From Clostridia bacterium (GTDB taxonomy: Bacteria > Bacillota > Clostridia > Oscillospirales > RGIG577), in contig JAFWDJ010000027.1 of assembly GCA_017513095.1 (NCBI GenBank), positions 1 to 40,240 on the forward strand: 40,240 nucleotides of DNA. Reading direction: 5' to 3'. Numbering within the stretch: the stretch's first letter is position 1; every line of letters begins with the position of its first letter. A program made the translations under genes and the position numbers. This document shows positions 1 to 9,079 of this stretch, in pieces. The notes below the pieces were generated by a model. It saw only the letters and a program-made list of their open reading frames with translations, searched no databases and was not told the origin of the DNA.

Positions 1-99
1 CATCGTGCGCCCTAAAAGAGCAAATCACCGATGAAAAGATGTAAAAATACACGCATTTCTCCGGATTCGCTTTTAAAAAATCACTTTTTAGGCGTTTTT

Positions 100-125
100 G
101 CTGAAGAAGTCGTGACTTCTTCAGC
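100..125. repeat. Perfect 12-bp inverted repeat, 2-nt loop
   Basis: Arms GCTGAAGAAGTC and GACTTCTTCAGC are separated by GT. There is no U-tract typical of a terminator. It is part of the non-coding, palindrome-rich stretch 1-346, in which I see no credible gene. Confidence 0.6.
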
Positions 126-137
126 GTTTACTCGGGG

Positions 138-241
138 GGAAGGTGGCGGCGGAGCCGACGGATGAGGGGTAGCGCCGCTCGGCGCGTGCGTTCTAATAGC
201 TCCCTCTCCGAGGGAGCTGTCGGCGCAGCCGACTGAGGGAG
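138..241. repeat. REP-like palindromic intergenic repeat, copy A
   Basis: A GGAAGGTGGC...GGATGAGG...AGCGCCG..CGGCGCGTGCG block is followed by two hairpins: AGCTCCCT/AGGGAGCT (198-218) and GTCGGC-GCA-GCCGAC (219-233). A diverged second copy of the first block lies at 39679-39754, near the other end of the window. It is non-coding and probably a dispersed, possibly mobile, extragenic repeat. Confidence 0.6.
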
Positions 242-258
242 TCCGTCCCCTCGTCCTT

Positions 259-335
259 CGTAGGGAGGCGTCCCCAGACGCCTCCGCGTGCCTTAGCCAT
301 GTTTTCACGGAGGCATGAAGGTATGCCTCCCTACG
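259..335. repeat. Nested inverted repeat (intergenic)
   Basis: Outer arms CGTAGGGAGGC (259-269) and GCCTCCCTACG (325-335) enclose two hairpins: GGAGGCGTC-CCCA-GACGCCTCC (264-285) and GGAGGCAT/ATGCCTCC (309-330). This is a clover-leaf-like non-coding repeat of unknown function. Confidence 0.6.
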
Positions 336-347
336 GCGCGGGGAATC

Positions 348-377
348 AAAAAAGGGGCGCGCGCTGCGTCCCTTTTT
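348..377 (-). terminator. Terminator after mrnC
   Basis: A GC-rich stem is flanked by A and T runs (AAAAAAGGGG...CCCTTTTTT), immediately downstream of the mrnC stop on the minus strand. It ends the cysS-mrnC transcript. Confidence 0.6.
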
Positions 378-379
378 TA

Positions 380-808
380 CTAAAGCTCCATTTCTAAAAT
401 TTTTAAAAACAGCTCGCGGATGCGCTCGAATCTTCCCGTGATGTAGAGGTACCCGAATACGGCCTCGAAGCCCGTAGCCTTCTTATATACGATGACGTCC
501 GTATTTTTCGGCACGGTCGCGGGCTTCGAATTGCGCCCGCGGCGGAATATATCGGCCTCGTCCTCGGTAAGCGACGGCGCGAGCCTGTCGTAAATCTCAC
601 TCTGCGCCGCCGCCGAAACGAATCGCTTCGCCCGCCTGCTCAAAATATGCGACGGCAGGCTCTTTTCATGTATGAGATGCTCGCGCACCATCGTTTCATA
701 GACCGCGTCGCCGATATACGCAAGCGTCACGGGCGCGTACATGCGCGCCTCGGCGTCGGATTTCGGCTCGTAGAGCGATATGCCGTTTACGCGTTCTCGT
801 ATTTCCAC
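380..808 (-). CDS. mrnC: Mini-ribonuclease III (MrnC)
   Basis: A 142-residue RNase III-like nuclease without a dsRNA-binding domain, which matures 23S rRNA in Firmicutes. The signature YIGDAVYE is at residues 31-38 with the catalytic Asp34. The second acidic region lies in the C-terminal GFEAVFGYLY. Length matches the family. The start is GTG, supported by AAGGAGG 7-8 nt upstream; an ATG start is not available there. The gene overlaps the 3' end of cysS by 22 nt, so translation is probably coupled and both genes sit under the Cys T-box. The cysS-mrnC pairing is conserved in Firmicutes. Confidence 0.95.
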   Translation of the reverse strand: MEIRERVNGISLYEPKSDAEARMYAPVTLAYIGDAVYETMVREHLIHEKSLPSHILSRRAKRFVSAAAQSEIYDRLAPSLTEDEADIFRRGRNSKPATVPKNTDVIVYKKATGFEAVFGYLYITGRFERIRELFLKILEMEL

Positions 809-2193
809 TTAACGCCCTCCTTCGTGTCGAGAAGGATTATGCCGCGCGATTTCAGCTCGTCTCTTATCGCGTCGGCGCGGGCGAAATTCTTCGCCTTCCT
901 CGCCGCCTGACGCTCGTCGATGAGCGCCTGTATCTCGTCGTCTATCGACGCCGTCTTTTCCGTAACGCCGAGTCCCAGAACGCCGCAGAGCTCGTCGTAC
1001 ATGCTCTTCGCCGCTTCAACGGCCGTCTTGTTCTTCGTGTCGAGATTCATATACGAGTTTATCTCGCGCACGAGGTCGAATATAACGCTTATCGCGTCCG
1101 CGGTATTCAAATCGTCGTCCATCGCCTCGATGAAGCGCTGTCTGAACCTTTCAAGGCCGTCTATGAACTCGCGGTCGCGCGCGTCGGGCTCCGAATCGAC
1201 GGGCGACTTTAATACGTATTCCATGTTCTCGCGGCAGTTGTAGAGGCGTTCGAGCGACGCCTTCGCCATCTCAATGGTGTCGGCGGTATAATTTATCGGG
1301 CTCTTGTAATGAGCCGAGAGCATAAAGAAGCGTATCGGCTCGTAGCCGTATTTTTCGGCCACGTCGCGCACGGTAAAGAAGTTCCCGAGAGACTTCGACA
1401 TCTTCGTATTGTCAACGTTAATATAGCCGTTGTGCATCCAGTAATGCGCGAATTCCACGCCGTTCGCCGCCTCCGACTGCGCGATCTCGTTCTCGTGATG
1501 CGGGAAAACGAGGTCCTTGCCGCCGCAGTGTATGTCTATCGTCTTTCCGAGATATCTGTTAGCCATGGCGGAGCATTCGATGTGCCAGCCGGGGCGTCCC
1601 TTGCCCCACGGGCTGTCCCAGTAGGGCTCTCCCGGCTTTGCCGCCTTCCACAGAGCGAAATCGGCGGGGTCGCGCTTTACGTCGGTCACTTCTATCCTCG
1701 CGCCCATGTCGAGGTCGTCGAGCGGCTGATGAGAAAGCTTGCCGTATTCTCTGAACTTTCTCGTGCTGTAATATACGTCGCCGCCGCTCTCGTAGGCATA
1801 GCCGCGCTCGATTAAGGTCTTCACAAGCTCGATTATCGCGTCAATGTTCTCCGTCGCCTTCGGATGCACCGTCGCGGGACGGATGCCGAGCCCCTTCGCG
1901 TCGACGTAATACTCGTCGATGTACTTCTTTGCCACCTCGTCTGAGGATATGCCCTCTTCGTTTGCCTTCTTTATTATCTTATCGTCCACGTCGGTGAAAT
2001 TCTGCACGAATTTTACGCCGTAGCCGCGATATTCAAGATATCTGCGCAGCGTGTCGAATATGATGAACGGGCGGGCGTTTCCTATGTGAAAAAAGTTGTA
2101 TACCGTAGGGCCGCAGGCGTATATTTTTACCTCGTTTTTGTCCATCGGCACAAATTCTTCTTTTTGGTTCGTAAGCGTGTTGAATACTTTCAT
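787..2193 (-). CDS. cysS: Cysteinyl-tRNA synthetase
   Basis: A class I aminoacyl-tRNA synthetase that charges tRNA-Cys, about 468 residues, normal for the family. Visible features are the zinc-ligand Cys27 in YACGP, the HIGH-type motif HIGN at about residues 36-39, and KMSKS at about residue 265. I place the start at the ATG at 2193 (MKVFNTLT). The alternative ATG three codons upstream sits only 1 nt from GGAGG, whereas 2193 has a 10-nt spacing and matches the usual N-terminus. The gene is preceded by a T-box leader with a plausible Cys (UGC) specifier, so expression should rise when uncharged tRNA-Cys accumulates. It overlaps mrnC downstream. Confidence 0.97.
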   Translation of the reverse strand: MKVFNTLTNQKEEFVPMDKNEVKIYACGPTVYNFFHIGNARPFIIFDTLRRYLEYRGYGVKFVQNFTDVDDKIIKKANEEGISSDEVAKKYIDEYYVDAKGLGIRPATVHPKATENIDAIIELVKTLIERGYAYESGGDVYYSTRKFREYGKLSHQPLDDLDMGARIEVTDVKRDPADFALWKAAKPGEPYWDSPWGKGRPGWHIECSAMANRYLGKTIDIHCGGKDLVFPHHENEIAQSEAANGVEFAHYWMHNGYINVDNTKMSKSLGNFFTVRDVAEKYGYEPIRFFMLSAHYKSPINYTADTIEMAKASLERLYNCRENMEYVLKSPVDSEPDARDREFIDGLERFRQRFIEAMDDDLNTADAISVIFDLVREINSYMNLDTKNKTAVEAAKSMYDELCGVLGLGVTEKTASIDDEIQALIDERQAARKAKNFARADAIRDELKSRGIILLDTKEGVKWKYENA

Positions 2194-2218
2194 TGTATAC
2201 ATACCTCCCTGTTATTTT

Positions 2219-2480
2219 ATAAAAAACGCCCGCCTCCAAAAGACAGAGGCGGGCATGAATATACCGCGGTTCCACCCTGATTTATAACTTAAACTTAGGC
2301 TAAGACCTGTAACGCGGTCAAACGTGGCGGACTACTCTCGTTTCGCCCGTCCGGCTCCCGAATGCACTTCGAAGACTGCCGAAACCTTTCGCGCCTTTCA
2401 CCGCGGGGGCGCGCTCTCTTTGAAGGCGGCGCTGTCTTCTACTCTTTCGTTCATCGCCTTTATTCTATGAATATATTATA
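2219..2480 (-). promoter_or_regulatory. T-box riboswitch (Cys) controlling cysS-mrnC
   Basis: On the minus strand the canonical T-box sequence AGGGTGGAACCGCG occupies 2278-2265. It is followed by an intrinsic terminator with arms GCCCGCCTC/GAGGCGGGC (2228-2254) and a T-run. The upstream part is a long stem I region. A TGC triplet at 2366-2364, in the context GAAGTGCATTC, is the candidate Cys specifier codon. The mechanism known for this family is binding of uncharged tRNA, which stabilises the antiterminator. The specifier assignment is my inference from position and the downstream gene. Confidence 0.9.
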
Positions 2481-2508
2481 GTATATACGCTTAATTTAAA
2501 AAATGCAA
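2480..2508 (-). promoter_or_regulatory. Promoter of the cysS T-box transcript
   Basis: On the minus strand, -35 TTGCAT (2508-2503) and -10 TATACT (2485-2480) are separated by 17 nt. It lies just upstream of the T-box leader and just downstream of the pgsA stop. Confidence 0.6.
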
Positions 2509-2511
2509 GCG

Positions 2512-3057
2512 TCACTTTACGTTTTTTAACAGCTCACGGTTTTTGTATAAATAATCAATGCCCGAGGCCGCCGTTATAACGAGCGCTATCGCGTTTATCA
2601 CGAGATTTACGCTCACCGCGCCGATATGAAAATCGCGCCAGCCGAATATGAGAAGATATATTATCGCTGTCATCTGCACGGTCGTCTTGACCTTGCCGAA
2701 GTAGCTTGCCGCGATAACGCGGCCCGAGGCCGCCGCCACCGTGCGAAGCGCCGTAACTATGAGCTCCCGCGCGATGATGACTATGACCATCCAGCCCGGC
2801 GAAAGCGAGGCTTCGACAAAGCCGATGAACGCCGCCGCGACAAGCAGCTTATCGGCAAGCGGGTCCGCGAATTTGCCGAAGTCGGTCACCTGATTGTACT
2901 TTCTCGCGATATATCCGTCGAGAAAGTCGGTAACTGAGGCAAGTATAAACACGGCGCAGGCCGCATAATACGACCACTCCCTGCCGATAAAGAAAAATAT
3001 CATGAAAACAGGAATCAAAATTATCCTGAAAAAGGTGAGTTTATTTGCGGTTGTAAT
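2512..3057 (-). CDS. pgsA: CDP-diacylglycerol--glycerol-3-phosphate 3-phosphatidyltransferase, probable AUU start
   Basis: A membrane enzyme making phosphatidylglycerophosphate, the first step to phosphatidylglycerol and cardiolipin. The CDP-alcohol phosphotransferase motif DG-x2-AR-x8-G-x3-D-x3-D is complete in DGYIARKYNQVTDFGKFADP, and several hydrophobic segments follow. The first ATG/GTG/TTG (TTG at 3018) would remove the conserved N-terminus. Reading upstream in the same frame gives TTANKLTFFRIILIPVF, typical of PgsA. It begins at an ATT at 3057, 6 nt after GGAGGG (3069-3064). I therefore propose an AUU start, giving 181 residues; an ATC at 3060 or 3063 is also possible. It is last in the operon after rimO. 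Confidence 0.93.
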   Translation of the reverse strand: MTTANKLTFFRIILIPVFMIFFFIGREWSYYAACAVFILASVTDFLDGYIARKYNQVTDFGKFADPLADKLLVAAAFIGFVEASLSPGWMVIVIIARELIVTALRTVAAASGRVIAASYFGKVKTTVQMTAIIYLLIFGWRDFHIGAVSVNLVINAIALVITAASGIDYLYKNRELLKNVK

Positions 3058-3100
3058 GATGATCCCTCCGGTTTCTCATATACTGCGGCCAGAATAAAGC

Positions 3101-4450
3101 TTATTTCGCGTCCTCGTCCTTCGCGTCGCGGCCGTATAGATCGTGCTCGTCCGAATCGAGAATGCTAACGGTCACGAAATCGCCCGGCTTAAGCTCAGAC
3201 ATGGAGCCGAAATACACGCGTCCGTCAACGTCGGGCGACTCCGCGTAGGAGCGTCCCACGTAGAGGTTCATCTCCGTATCGAAGCCGTCCACGATTACCT
3301 CAGTCTTCGTGCCGACGCGGGCAGCGAGCTTCTCCTTTGAGATCTCCGCCTGAGCTTCCATAACGGCCGCGGCGCGCGCCTCCTTTACTTCGTCGGGGAT
3401 CTGCGCGCGCATATGGTACGCGTCGGTGCCCTCCATCGGCGAGAACGCGAACGCGCCGAGGCGGTCGAAGCGTATCTTCTTAATATAGGCCAAAAGCGCC
3501 GCGAACTCCTCCTCGGTCTCGCTCGGGAAGCCCGCGATTACCGTCGTGCGGATAACGGCGTCGGGGATTATTCTTCTTATATTGTTGAAAAGTATCTCCA
3601 TTCTGTACGAATTGCCGATACGGCTCATCTTTTTAAGTATGCGCATCTCGGAATGCTGTATCGGTATATCGAAGTAGTGAACTACCTTCTCGCAGTCGCG
3701 GATTATCTTGAGTAAGTCGCCGTGCACTCTTTCGGGGTACATGTACTGAAGGCGTATCCACTTTATGCCCTCGATCTCGTTGAGCATCGGCAGAAGGTCG
3801 CGTATCTTATATTCGTTGTAAAGGTCTATGCCGTATTTCGTCACGTCCTGCGCGACAAGGATTATCTCCTTTACGCCGCGTGCCGCGAGCATCTTCGCCT
3901 CCTCTACGATCTCCTCGACGGGGCGGCTTCTGTAAATGCCGCGTATCTCGGGGATAAGGCAGTACGAGCAGATGTTGTCGCAGCCGTCGGCTATCTTTAT
4001 GTATGCGTAATGACCCGGATTCGTAAGCACACGTCCCCGGGACACGGCAATCTTGTCGTTCTTGTCCTCGAAGCTTTCATACTGTTCGCCCGCGTATGCC
4101 GCGCGCACCGCGTTTACTACCATGTCGCCGCTTCCCACGCCGATGAACGCGTCAACCTCGGGGAACTGCTCGCGGATCTCCGTCTCAAAGAGCTCCGAAA
4201 GGCAGCCCGCAACGACGAGACCGCGCGCGCTGCCGCTTTTTTTATATTCGGCCATTTCAAGAATCGTGTCTATCGATTCCTTCTGAGCCGCCTCAATGAA
4301 GGCGCAGGTGTTTATTACTATTACGTCCGCATCTGCGGCGTCGTTTACGATATCGAAATCGGCTTCTTTGATAAGCGCAAGCATACTCTCGGAGTCGCAC
4401 AGGTTCTTCGGGCATCCGAGCGATACGAGCCCAACTTTTATTCTTTCCAT
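3101..4450 (-). CDS. rimO: Ribosomal protein S12 methylthiotransferase RimO
   Basis: A radical-SAM enzyme with two iron-sulfur clusters that methylthiolates an Asp of ribosomal protein S12. The N-terminal UPF0004 domain has Cys13 (GCPKNLCDSE), Cys49 and Cys83. The radical-SAM CxxxCxxC motif is CDNICSYC at residues 157-164, and a TRAM domain fills the C-terminus. The motifs and 449-residue length favour RimO over MiaB. The ATG start has GGGAGG at good spacing. It lies 18 nt after recX and before pgsA. Confidence 0.95.
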   Translation of the reverse strand: MERIKVGLVSLGCPKNLCDSESMLALIKEADFDIVNDAADADVIVINTCAFIEAAQKESIDTILEMAEYKKSGSARGLVVAGCLSELFETEIREQFPEVDAFIGVGSGDMVVNAVRAAYAGEQYESFEDKNDKIAVSRGRVLTNPGHYAYIKIADGCDNICSYCLIPEIRGIYRSRPVEEIVEEAKMLAARGVKEIILVAQDVTKYGIDLYNEYKIRDLLPMLNEIEGIKWIRLQYMYPERVHGDLLKIIRDCEKVVHYFDIPIQHSEMRILKKMSRIGNSYRMEILFNNIRRIIPDAVIRTTVIAGFPSETEEEFAALLAYIKKIRFDRLGAFAFSPMEGTDAYHMRAQIPDEVKEARAAAVMEAQAEISKEKLAARVGTKTEVIVDGFDTEMNLYVGRSYAESPDVDGRVYFGSMSELKPGDFVTVSILDSDEHDLYGRDAKDEDAK

Positions 4451-4468
4451 GACTGCCTCCCTGTTATT

Positions 4469-5092
4469 TTAATTATTATTAAATATTTCCGCCAGCGCCT
4501 CGCGTATATCCCCGTATTCATGACCGCTTCGGAGTAAATACGCGAAGAACTTATCATAATCCATATCCTTTTCGCTTCGCACCGTTTTAAGCTTCTTTTT
4601 TGAAAGCGCAAGTGCGAGCGCCGCCATATCCTCCGGCGCGGCCCTGTCCGCCGCAGCCTGTGCCGTGTCGCGGTCCACGCCCTTTTTTATAAGCTCCATC
4701 ACCACGCGCCGCCTGCCGCAGAGCTTTTTTGTATAGAGATAATAAGCGTACTTTTCGGCGTATGCCTCGTCGCTTATCACGCCCTCTTCCGACAGCTCTC
4801 CGACCGCCGCGCGGGCGGTCTCCTCATCAAATCCCGCGTGCATGAGCCTCTCGGTCATCGCCTGCTTCGACTTGTCGGCGTAATCGAGAAGGGAAAGCGC
4901 CTTCCTTTTCGCCGCGCGCAAGTTCTCTGCGCGCAAAAGGCGCGAAATCATCTCATCGCCCAGCTCCCCTCCGAGGGACAGTCCCGCCTCGTCCCATACC
5001 TCGCGGCTTACGCCCAGCACGAATTTTCCGTCGGCAAATATGTTCCTTCTGTTCGGATCGCCCTTCTGGGGCTCTACTGCCGTTATTATCAT
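4469..5092 (-). CDS. recX: Recombination regulatory protein RecX
   Basis: A 207-residue, largely helical protein built of three-helix RecX repeats, for example ALSLLDYADKSKQAMTERL and AYAEKYAYYLYTKK. RecX modulates RecA filaments. The gene starts 12 nt after the recA stop, the usual recA-recX arrangement, so RecX is co-expressed with its target. No unusual feature is seen. Confidence 0.92.
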   Translation of the reverse strand: MIITAVEPQKGDPNRRNIFADGKFVLGVSREVWDEAGLSLGGELGDEMISRLLRAENLRAAKRKALSLLDYADKSKQAMTERLMHAGFDEETARAAVGELSEEGVISDEAYAEKYAYYLYTKKLCGRRRVVMELIKKGVDRDTAQAAADRAAPEDMAALALALSKKKLKTVRSEKDMDYDKFFAYLLRSGHEYGDIREALAEIFNNN

Positions 5093-5104
5093 GGCCCGGG
5101 CGCC

Positions 5105-6187
5105 TTATTCGTCGTCGTCCGCCGAAACGTCGATTGACGCGGGCGCGCCCTTCGGGGCTGCCGCCTTCTTCGCGCCCTTCTTTTGCGACGAGATATTCTT
5201 TAATGCCTCGGGGTCGGACATTACCTTCTGTTCAATTTCGGCGTAAAGCTCGGGATTGCTCTTTATATACTCCTTCGCGTTGTCGCGGCCCTGACCGAGC
5301 CGCAGCTCCCCGTAGGAGTACCACGAGCCGCCCTTTGCTATTATGCCCAGCTTCTCCGCGATATCTAAAAGCTCGCCCTCGCGCGATATGCCCTTGCCGT
5401 ATATCATATCGAACTCCGCCTCGCGGTAGGGCGCCGATATCTTGCTCTTTACCACCTTTACCCTCGTGCGGTTGCCTATTACCTCGCTGCCGCTCTTTAT
5501 CTGCTCTCCGCGGCGCACCTCAAGGCGCACCGACGAATAGAATTTAAGAGCCATACCGCCCGTCGTCACCTCGGGATTGCCGTACATAACGCCTATCTTC
5601 TGACGAAGCTGATTTATGAAAATCACGGCCACATTGGCCTTGCTTATATATCCCGCAAGCTTCTTTAATGCCTGAGACATCATGCGCGCGTGGCGTCCCA
5701 CGTGCGTATCGCCCATATCGCCGTCAAGCTCCGCGCTCGATACGAGCGCGGCCACGGAGTCTATGACTATCGCGTCTATCGCGTTCGAGCGCACGAGCGC
5801 CTCAACTATCTCGAACGCCTGTTCGCCGCTGTCGGGCTGGGCTATGAGCAGCGAATCCATGTCTATGCCTATCGCCGCCGCGTATTCGGGGTCGAGCGCG
5901 TGCTCCGCGTCGATGAAAGCAACGATGCCGCCCTGCTTCTGCGCCGAGGCGAGTATGTGAAGCGCCACCGTCGTTTTGCCCGACGATTCGGGGCCGTATA
6001 TCTCGGTTATGCGTCCGCGCGGTATGCCGCCGCGCCCGAGCGCCAGGTCTATCGTAAGCGAGCCGGTCGGAATTACCTCAACGTCCTCCACGCGGTCCTC
6101 GCTCATCTTTATTACCGTGCCCTTGCCGTACGTCTTGTCAAGCTGGCTTATCACCGTATCAAGTACCTTCTGCTTATTAGGATCCAT
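5105..6187 (-). CDS. recA: Recombinase RecA
   Basis: The DNA strand-exchange ATPase and SOS co-protease. Walker A is GPESSGKT at residues 65-72, Walker B is [10 protein letters not shown], and the C-terminus is acidic (ADDDE). I use the conserved start MDPNKQK at 6187 (360 residues), preceded by GGGG. Another in-frame ATG at 6220 overlaps the prmC stop as ATGA and would add 11 residues; translational coupling from there is possible. No SOS box is evident directly upstream because the gene is internal to an operon (DUF1385-prmC-recA-recX-rimO-pgsA). Confidence 0.98.
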   Translation of the reverse strand: MDPNKQKVLDTVISQLDKTYGKGTVIKMSEDRVEDVEVIPTGSLTIDLALGRGGIPRGRITEIYGPESSGKTTVALHILASAQKQGGIVAFIDAEHALDPEYAAAIGIDMDSLLIAQPDSGEQAFEIVEALVRSNAIDAIVIDSVAALVSSAELDGDMGDTHVGRHARMMSQALKKLAGYISKANVAVIFINQLRQKIGVMYGNPEVTTGGMALKFYSSVRLEVRRGEQIKSGSEVIGNRTRVKVVKSKISAPYREAEFDMIYGKGISREGELLDIAEKLGIIAKGGSWYSYGELRLGQGRDNAKEYIKSNPELYAEIEQKVMSDPEALKNISSQKKGAKKAAAPKGAPASIDVSADDDE

Positions 6188-6216
6188 GCTCTTTACCCCG
6201 TTTCGTATTATTTTTG

Positions 6217-7053
6217 TCATGCGCGCCTCGCGCATATCACGCGCATATTGCCCGAAAGGTCCCGGTTTGCGCGCGCGTCCTTATATCCGTTGTCCGAAAA
6301 TATTTTTACAATGCTTTCGCAAATCTCCGCCCCGCCGTTTTCGTCCCCGCTCTCAAAGAGCATAACGCCTCCCGGCGAAAGCGCGTCCTTAAAGCGCCGT
6401 ATGATTATCCTGTAAAACGTAAGCCCGTCCTCGCCGCCGAAGAGCGCAAGATGCGGCTCGAAGTCCTTGACCTCGCGGTCAAGCCTGTCGCGGTATCCGT
6501 CCTTTATATACGGCGGATTCGACACGATAACGTCGAAGCGCCTCTGCGAAAGCGAAAGAGTCCGAACGTCGCCCAAAATAAACTCCGCCGAAAGGCCGAG
6601 TGCGCGGGCGTTATTCTTCGCCGTCTCTATCGCGCCCTGTGACACGTCGCAGAGCGTCACGCGCGCCGCGGGCCTCTCATGCGCTATCGCAAGGCCCACG
6701 CAGCCGCTTCCCGTGCAAAGGTCGAGCACGCGGCACGGCGCGTCCTTCGGTATGAACGAAAGCGCGCGCTCAACGAGCTCCTCCGTCTCGGCCCGCGGTA
6801 TTAAAACGTCGGGCGTCACGATAAAGTCAAGGCCGAAAAAGCCGCGCGTCCCCGTTATATAGGCCGTGGGCTCGCCCGCCTCTTTCCGTTTCACGGCCGA
6901 AAAGAAGGCGTCCTTCTGCTCCTTTGAAAGCGCGTCCGGGTATTTCATCACAAGCCCCGCCGCGTCGGTATTTAAAACGTGCATCATAAGCACGCGCGCG
7001 TCGGGCACCTCTATGGTGCGCGCCGAAATCGTCAGCGCCTCTCTTACCGTCAC
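6217..7053 (-). CDS. prmC: Peptide chain release factor N5-glutamine methyltransferase
   Basis: Methylates the GGQ glutamine of release factors RF1/RF2. The N-terminal helical domain is followed by a Rossmann SAM-binding fold ([14 protein letters not shown]) and the diagnostic active-site motif NPPY ([10 protein letters not shown]). At 278 residues it is of family length. The GTG start overlaps the stop of the DUF1385 gene as GTGA, and the stop overlaps a potential recA start. Both overlaps point to coupled translation. Confidence 0.95.
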   Translation of the reverse strand: MTVREALTISARTIEVPDARVLMMHVLNTDAAGLVMKYPDALSKEQKDAFFSAVKRKEAGEPTAYITGTRGFFGLDFIVTPDVLIPRAETEELVERALSFIPKDAPCRVLDLCTGSGCVGLAIAHERPAARVTLCDVSQGAIETAKNNARALGLSAEFILGDVRTLSLSQRRFDVIVSNPPYIKDGYRDRLDREVKDFEPHLALFGGEDGLTFYRIIIRRFKDALSPGGVMLFESGDENGGAEICESIVKIFSDNGYKDARANRDLSGNMRVICARRA

Positions 7054-8225
7054 CGCGCGTCACCCTCGGGCGCGGAGGCGTCCGTTTCGGATTCGGGCGC
7101 GGCTTCTGCGGCTTCGCCCGCCGCGGTTTCGGCTTCGTCCGCCGCGGGAGCTGCGTCCGCCGCTTCACCCTCGATTTCCCCGTCCGGAGCGGCTTCTAAG
7201 GCCGCGTCACCCTCGGGCGGCTTATCTTTGCCCTCCTTCGGCTTCGGCTCGGGCATTATCGTAAGCTCCTCTTTCTCCTCGTCGGTAAGGTCGTCGCGCA
7301 CGAGATTGAGTGCGCGAATCGCGACCTCGATCATATCGGGGTCGGGCTCGCTCGTCGTAAGACGCTGAAGCCACAGTCCCGGCGCCGATATAATGCGCGT
7401 CGCAAGGTTGTCGTACTTGCCCGCAAGGCGTATCACCTCGTAGCTTAATGCCATAACGACGGGCATGAGCAGTATGCGGCATGCGCTCCTTTGTAAAAGG
7501 TTGTCCCACTTTAAGAACGAGAATACGATTATGCTTATTATCATTACGATAAGCAGAAAGCTCGTGCCGCATCTCGGGTGAAAACGCCTGTACTTTTTTA
7601 CGTTCTCGACCGTCGGCTTCTCTTTATGCTCATAGCAGAATATCGTCTTATGCTCCGCGCCGTGATACATGAAAACGCGCTTTATATCGGGCGTTTTCGA
7701 CACGGCCCAGATGTAGAGTATGAAAAGCACGAGACGTACAAGGCCCTCAAGCAGATTCTTCCCCATGAAGGGGAGATTTGCGCCCACCGTTCCCACAAGG
7801 AACGTGGGCAATACCACGAAAAGTCCCAGCGCGATCGCGACGCCGAGTATCATCGACACGGCCATAATGACCCCGCCCAGCTTGTCGCCGACCTTCTCCT
7901 CGAGGAACGTCTCGAACTTCGACGGCTTGTAATCGGGGTCGTCAAGCTCCTCGAAGAACGAAGCCGAATAATTTATCGCGCTTATGCCGTTCACTATGGA
8001 ATCTATAAAAGCGTACACGCCTCTGATAAGCGGCAGCTTGAATACGGGCATCCGCTCCTTTAAGCCGCCCGCAAGCGATTCCACCTTCTGCGCGAACGTA
8101 TTGTCGGGCTTTCTTATGACGTACGCCATACGGTCGGGCCCGCGCATCATTATGCCCTCGATAAGCGCCTGCCCGCCTATGCTTGTATACTTTATTTTTT
8201 CTTTCTTTTCTTTCAACTTTGCCAC
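7050..8225 (-). CDS. DUF1385 family membrane protein
   Basis: A 391-residue protein. The family hallmark GGQALIEGIMMRGP is near the N-terminus. Several hydrophobic stretches follow, including a hairpin around MAVSMILGVAIALGLFVVLP. Conserved HGAEHKTIFCYEH and HPRCGTSFLL motifs hint at metal binding. The C-terminal ~90 residues are a low-complexity Ala/Glu/Pro-rich acidic tail. The gene often neighbours prmC in Firmicutes; its biochemical function is not established. The start is GTG with no strong ribosome binding site; a TTG three codons later is an alternative. First gene of the recA operon. Confidence 0.88.
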   Translation of the reverse strand: MAKLKEKKEKIKYTSIGGQALIEGIMMRGPDRMAYVIRKPDNTFAQKVESLAGGLKERMPVFKLPLIRGVYAFIDSIVNGISAINYSASFFEELDDPDYKPSKFETFLEEKVGDKLGGVIMAVSMILGVAIALGLFVVLPTFLVGTVGANLPFMGKNLLEGLVRLVLFILYIWAVSKTPDIKRVFMYHGAEHKTIFCYEHKEKPTVENVKKYRRFHPRCGTSFLLIVMIISIIVFSFLKWDNLLQRSACRILLMPVVMALSYEVIRLAGKYDNLATRIISAPGLWLQRLTTSEPDPDMIEVAIRALNLVRDDLTDEEKEELTIMPEPKPKEGKDKPPEGDAALEAAPDGEIEGEAADAAPAADEAETAAGEAAEAAPESETDASAPEGDAR

Positions 8226-8258
8226 CCGCAGAATTTAAAAAAATTATGTTTTCATAAT

Positions 8259-8287
8259 ATTATATCAAAAGCGCGAAAGCTTTTCAA
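8259..8287 (-). promoter_or_regulatory. Promoter of the DUF1385-prmC-recA operon
   Basis: On the minus strand, TTGAAA (8287-8282) and TATAAT (8264-8259) have a 17-nt spacer. It is placed about 35 nt upstream of the first start codon. Confidence 0.65.
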
Positions 8288-8323
8288 TATCAAACGGCAG
8301 CGCAGCGATAATTTAAGATTTCG

Positions 8324-8929
8324 TTAATATCCGAGCGTCTCGTTTATTAAGACCACGCAAAAATCGCCGTTTATCGGCTTCTGCCACATTACGCAGAGGG
8401 CCTTGCAAATGCGGTCGGGACTTTTGCAGTCGTAGCAGCGGTCGGCGCGCGCCGCGCACGGCGTTTTTAGGTTCATGCGCGCCGCGTTCTTCGGCGCGGC
8501 CACGTTTCGCGCGCGTTGTATCGCGTCGTCGAGGCTTTTTTCTATTTTGTTCGCGCCCAGCACGAAATACACTCTCTCGTGGCCGTAGAGCATGGCGGAA
8601 ACGCGGTTGCACGTGCCGTCGATGTTCACGATCTCGCCCGTTTCGGCTATCGCGTTCACGGATGATATGTAAATATCTGCGGCGTTCGCGCGAAGGCGCA
8701 TATTTTTAACGCTTTCGCCCTCGGGCACGCGCCAGTGCCATATCGCCTCGTTATTTTCCGAAAGCTTTTCGTAAAGGCCCATCTCCTCAAGCGTCATCGA
8801 GCCGCCGAAGCCCACGCTTTTATTATGTATCCCGCCGCAGAGATAGGCGGCCGCATCCTCCTTTTTGTCGAAGCAGGCGACTTCGTATCCCAGATCCTCA
8901 AGATTTCTTTTGATTGTCGTAAAGTCCAT
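8324..8929 (-). CDS. LUD domain protein (LutC/YkgG-like)
   Basis: A 201-residue protein of the LUD domain family, which includes subunits of the lactate oxidase complex LutABC. Typical segments are VGFGGSMTLEEMGL, NAIAETGEIVNIDGT and YFVLGANKIEKSLDDAI. A C-terminal cysteine cluster (PCAARADRCYDCKSPDRIC) resembles an iron-sulfur site present in stand-alone LUD proteins of Clostridia. No lutA or lutB is adjacent, so a lactate role is only a family-level guess. It is transcribed divergently from tRNA-Ser. Confidence 0.85.
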   Translation of the reverse strand: MDFTTIKRNLEDLGYEVACFDKKEDAAAYLCGGIHNKSVGFGGSMTLEEMGLYEKLSENNEAIWHWRVPEGESVKNMRLRANAADIYISSVNAIAETGEIVNIDGTCNRVSAMLYGHERVYFVLGANKIEKSLDDAIQRARNVAAPKNAARMNLKTPCAARADRCYDCKSPDRICKALCVMWQKPINGDFCVVLINETLGY

Positions 8930-9079
8930 ATGTATCCCGCCTTAAATTTACTTTTCTGTATCTTTTATGACCTATATTTATTTTATACTTGAACGCCGCC
9001 GCTTGCAAGGACATTTTTGCGGCGTGCAAGGCGCTGTCGTGCCATTGGACGGGAGGCGAAAAATTTTTACAAAAATAAT

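Noticed and set aside
3722-4537. 271-codon plus-strand open frame opposite rimO
   Set aside because: A shadow produced by GC-rich codon usage of rimO on the other strand, with no family resemblance.
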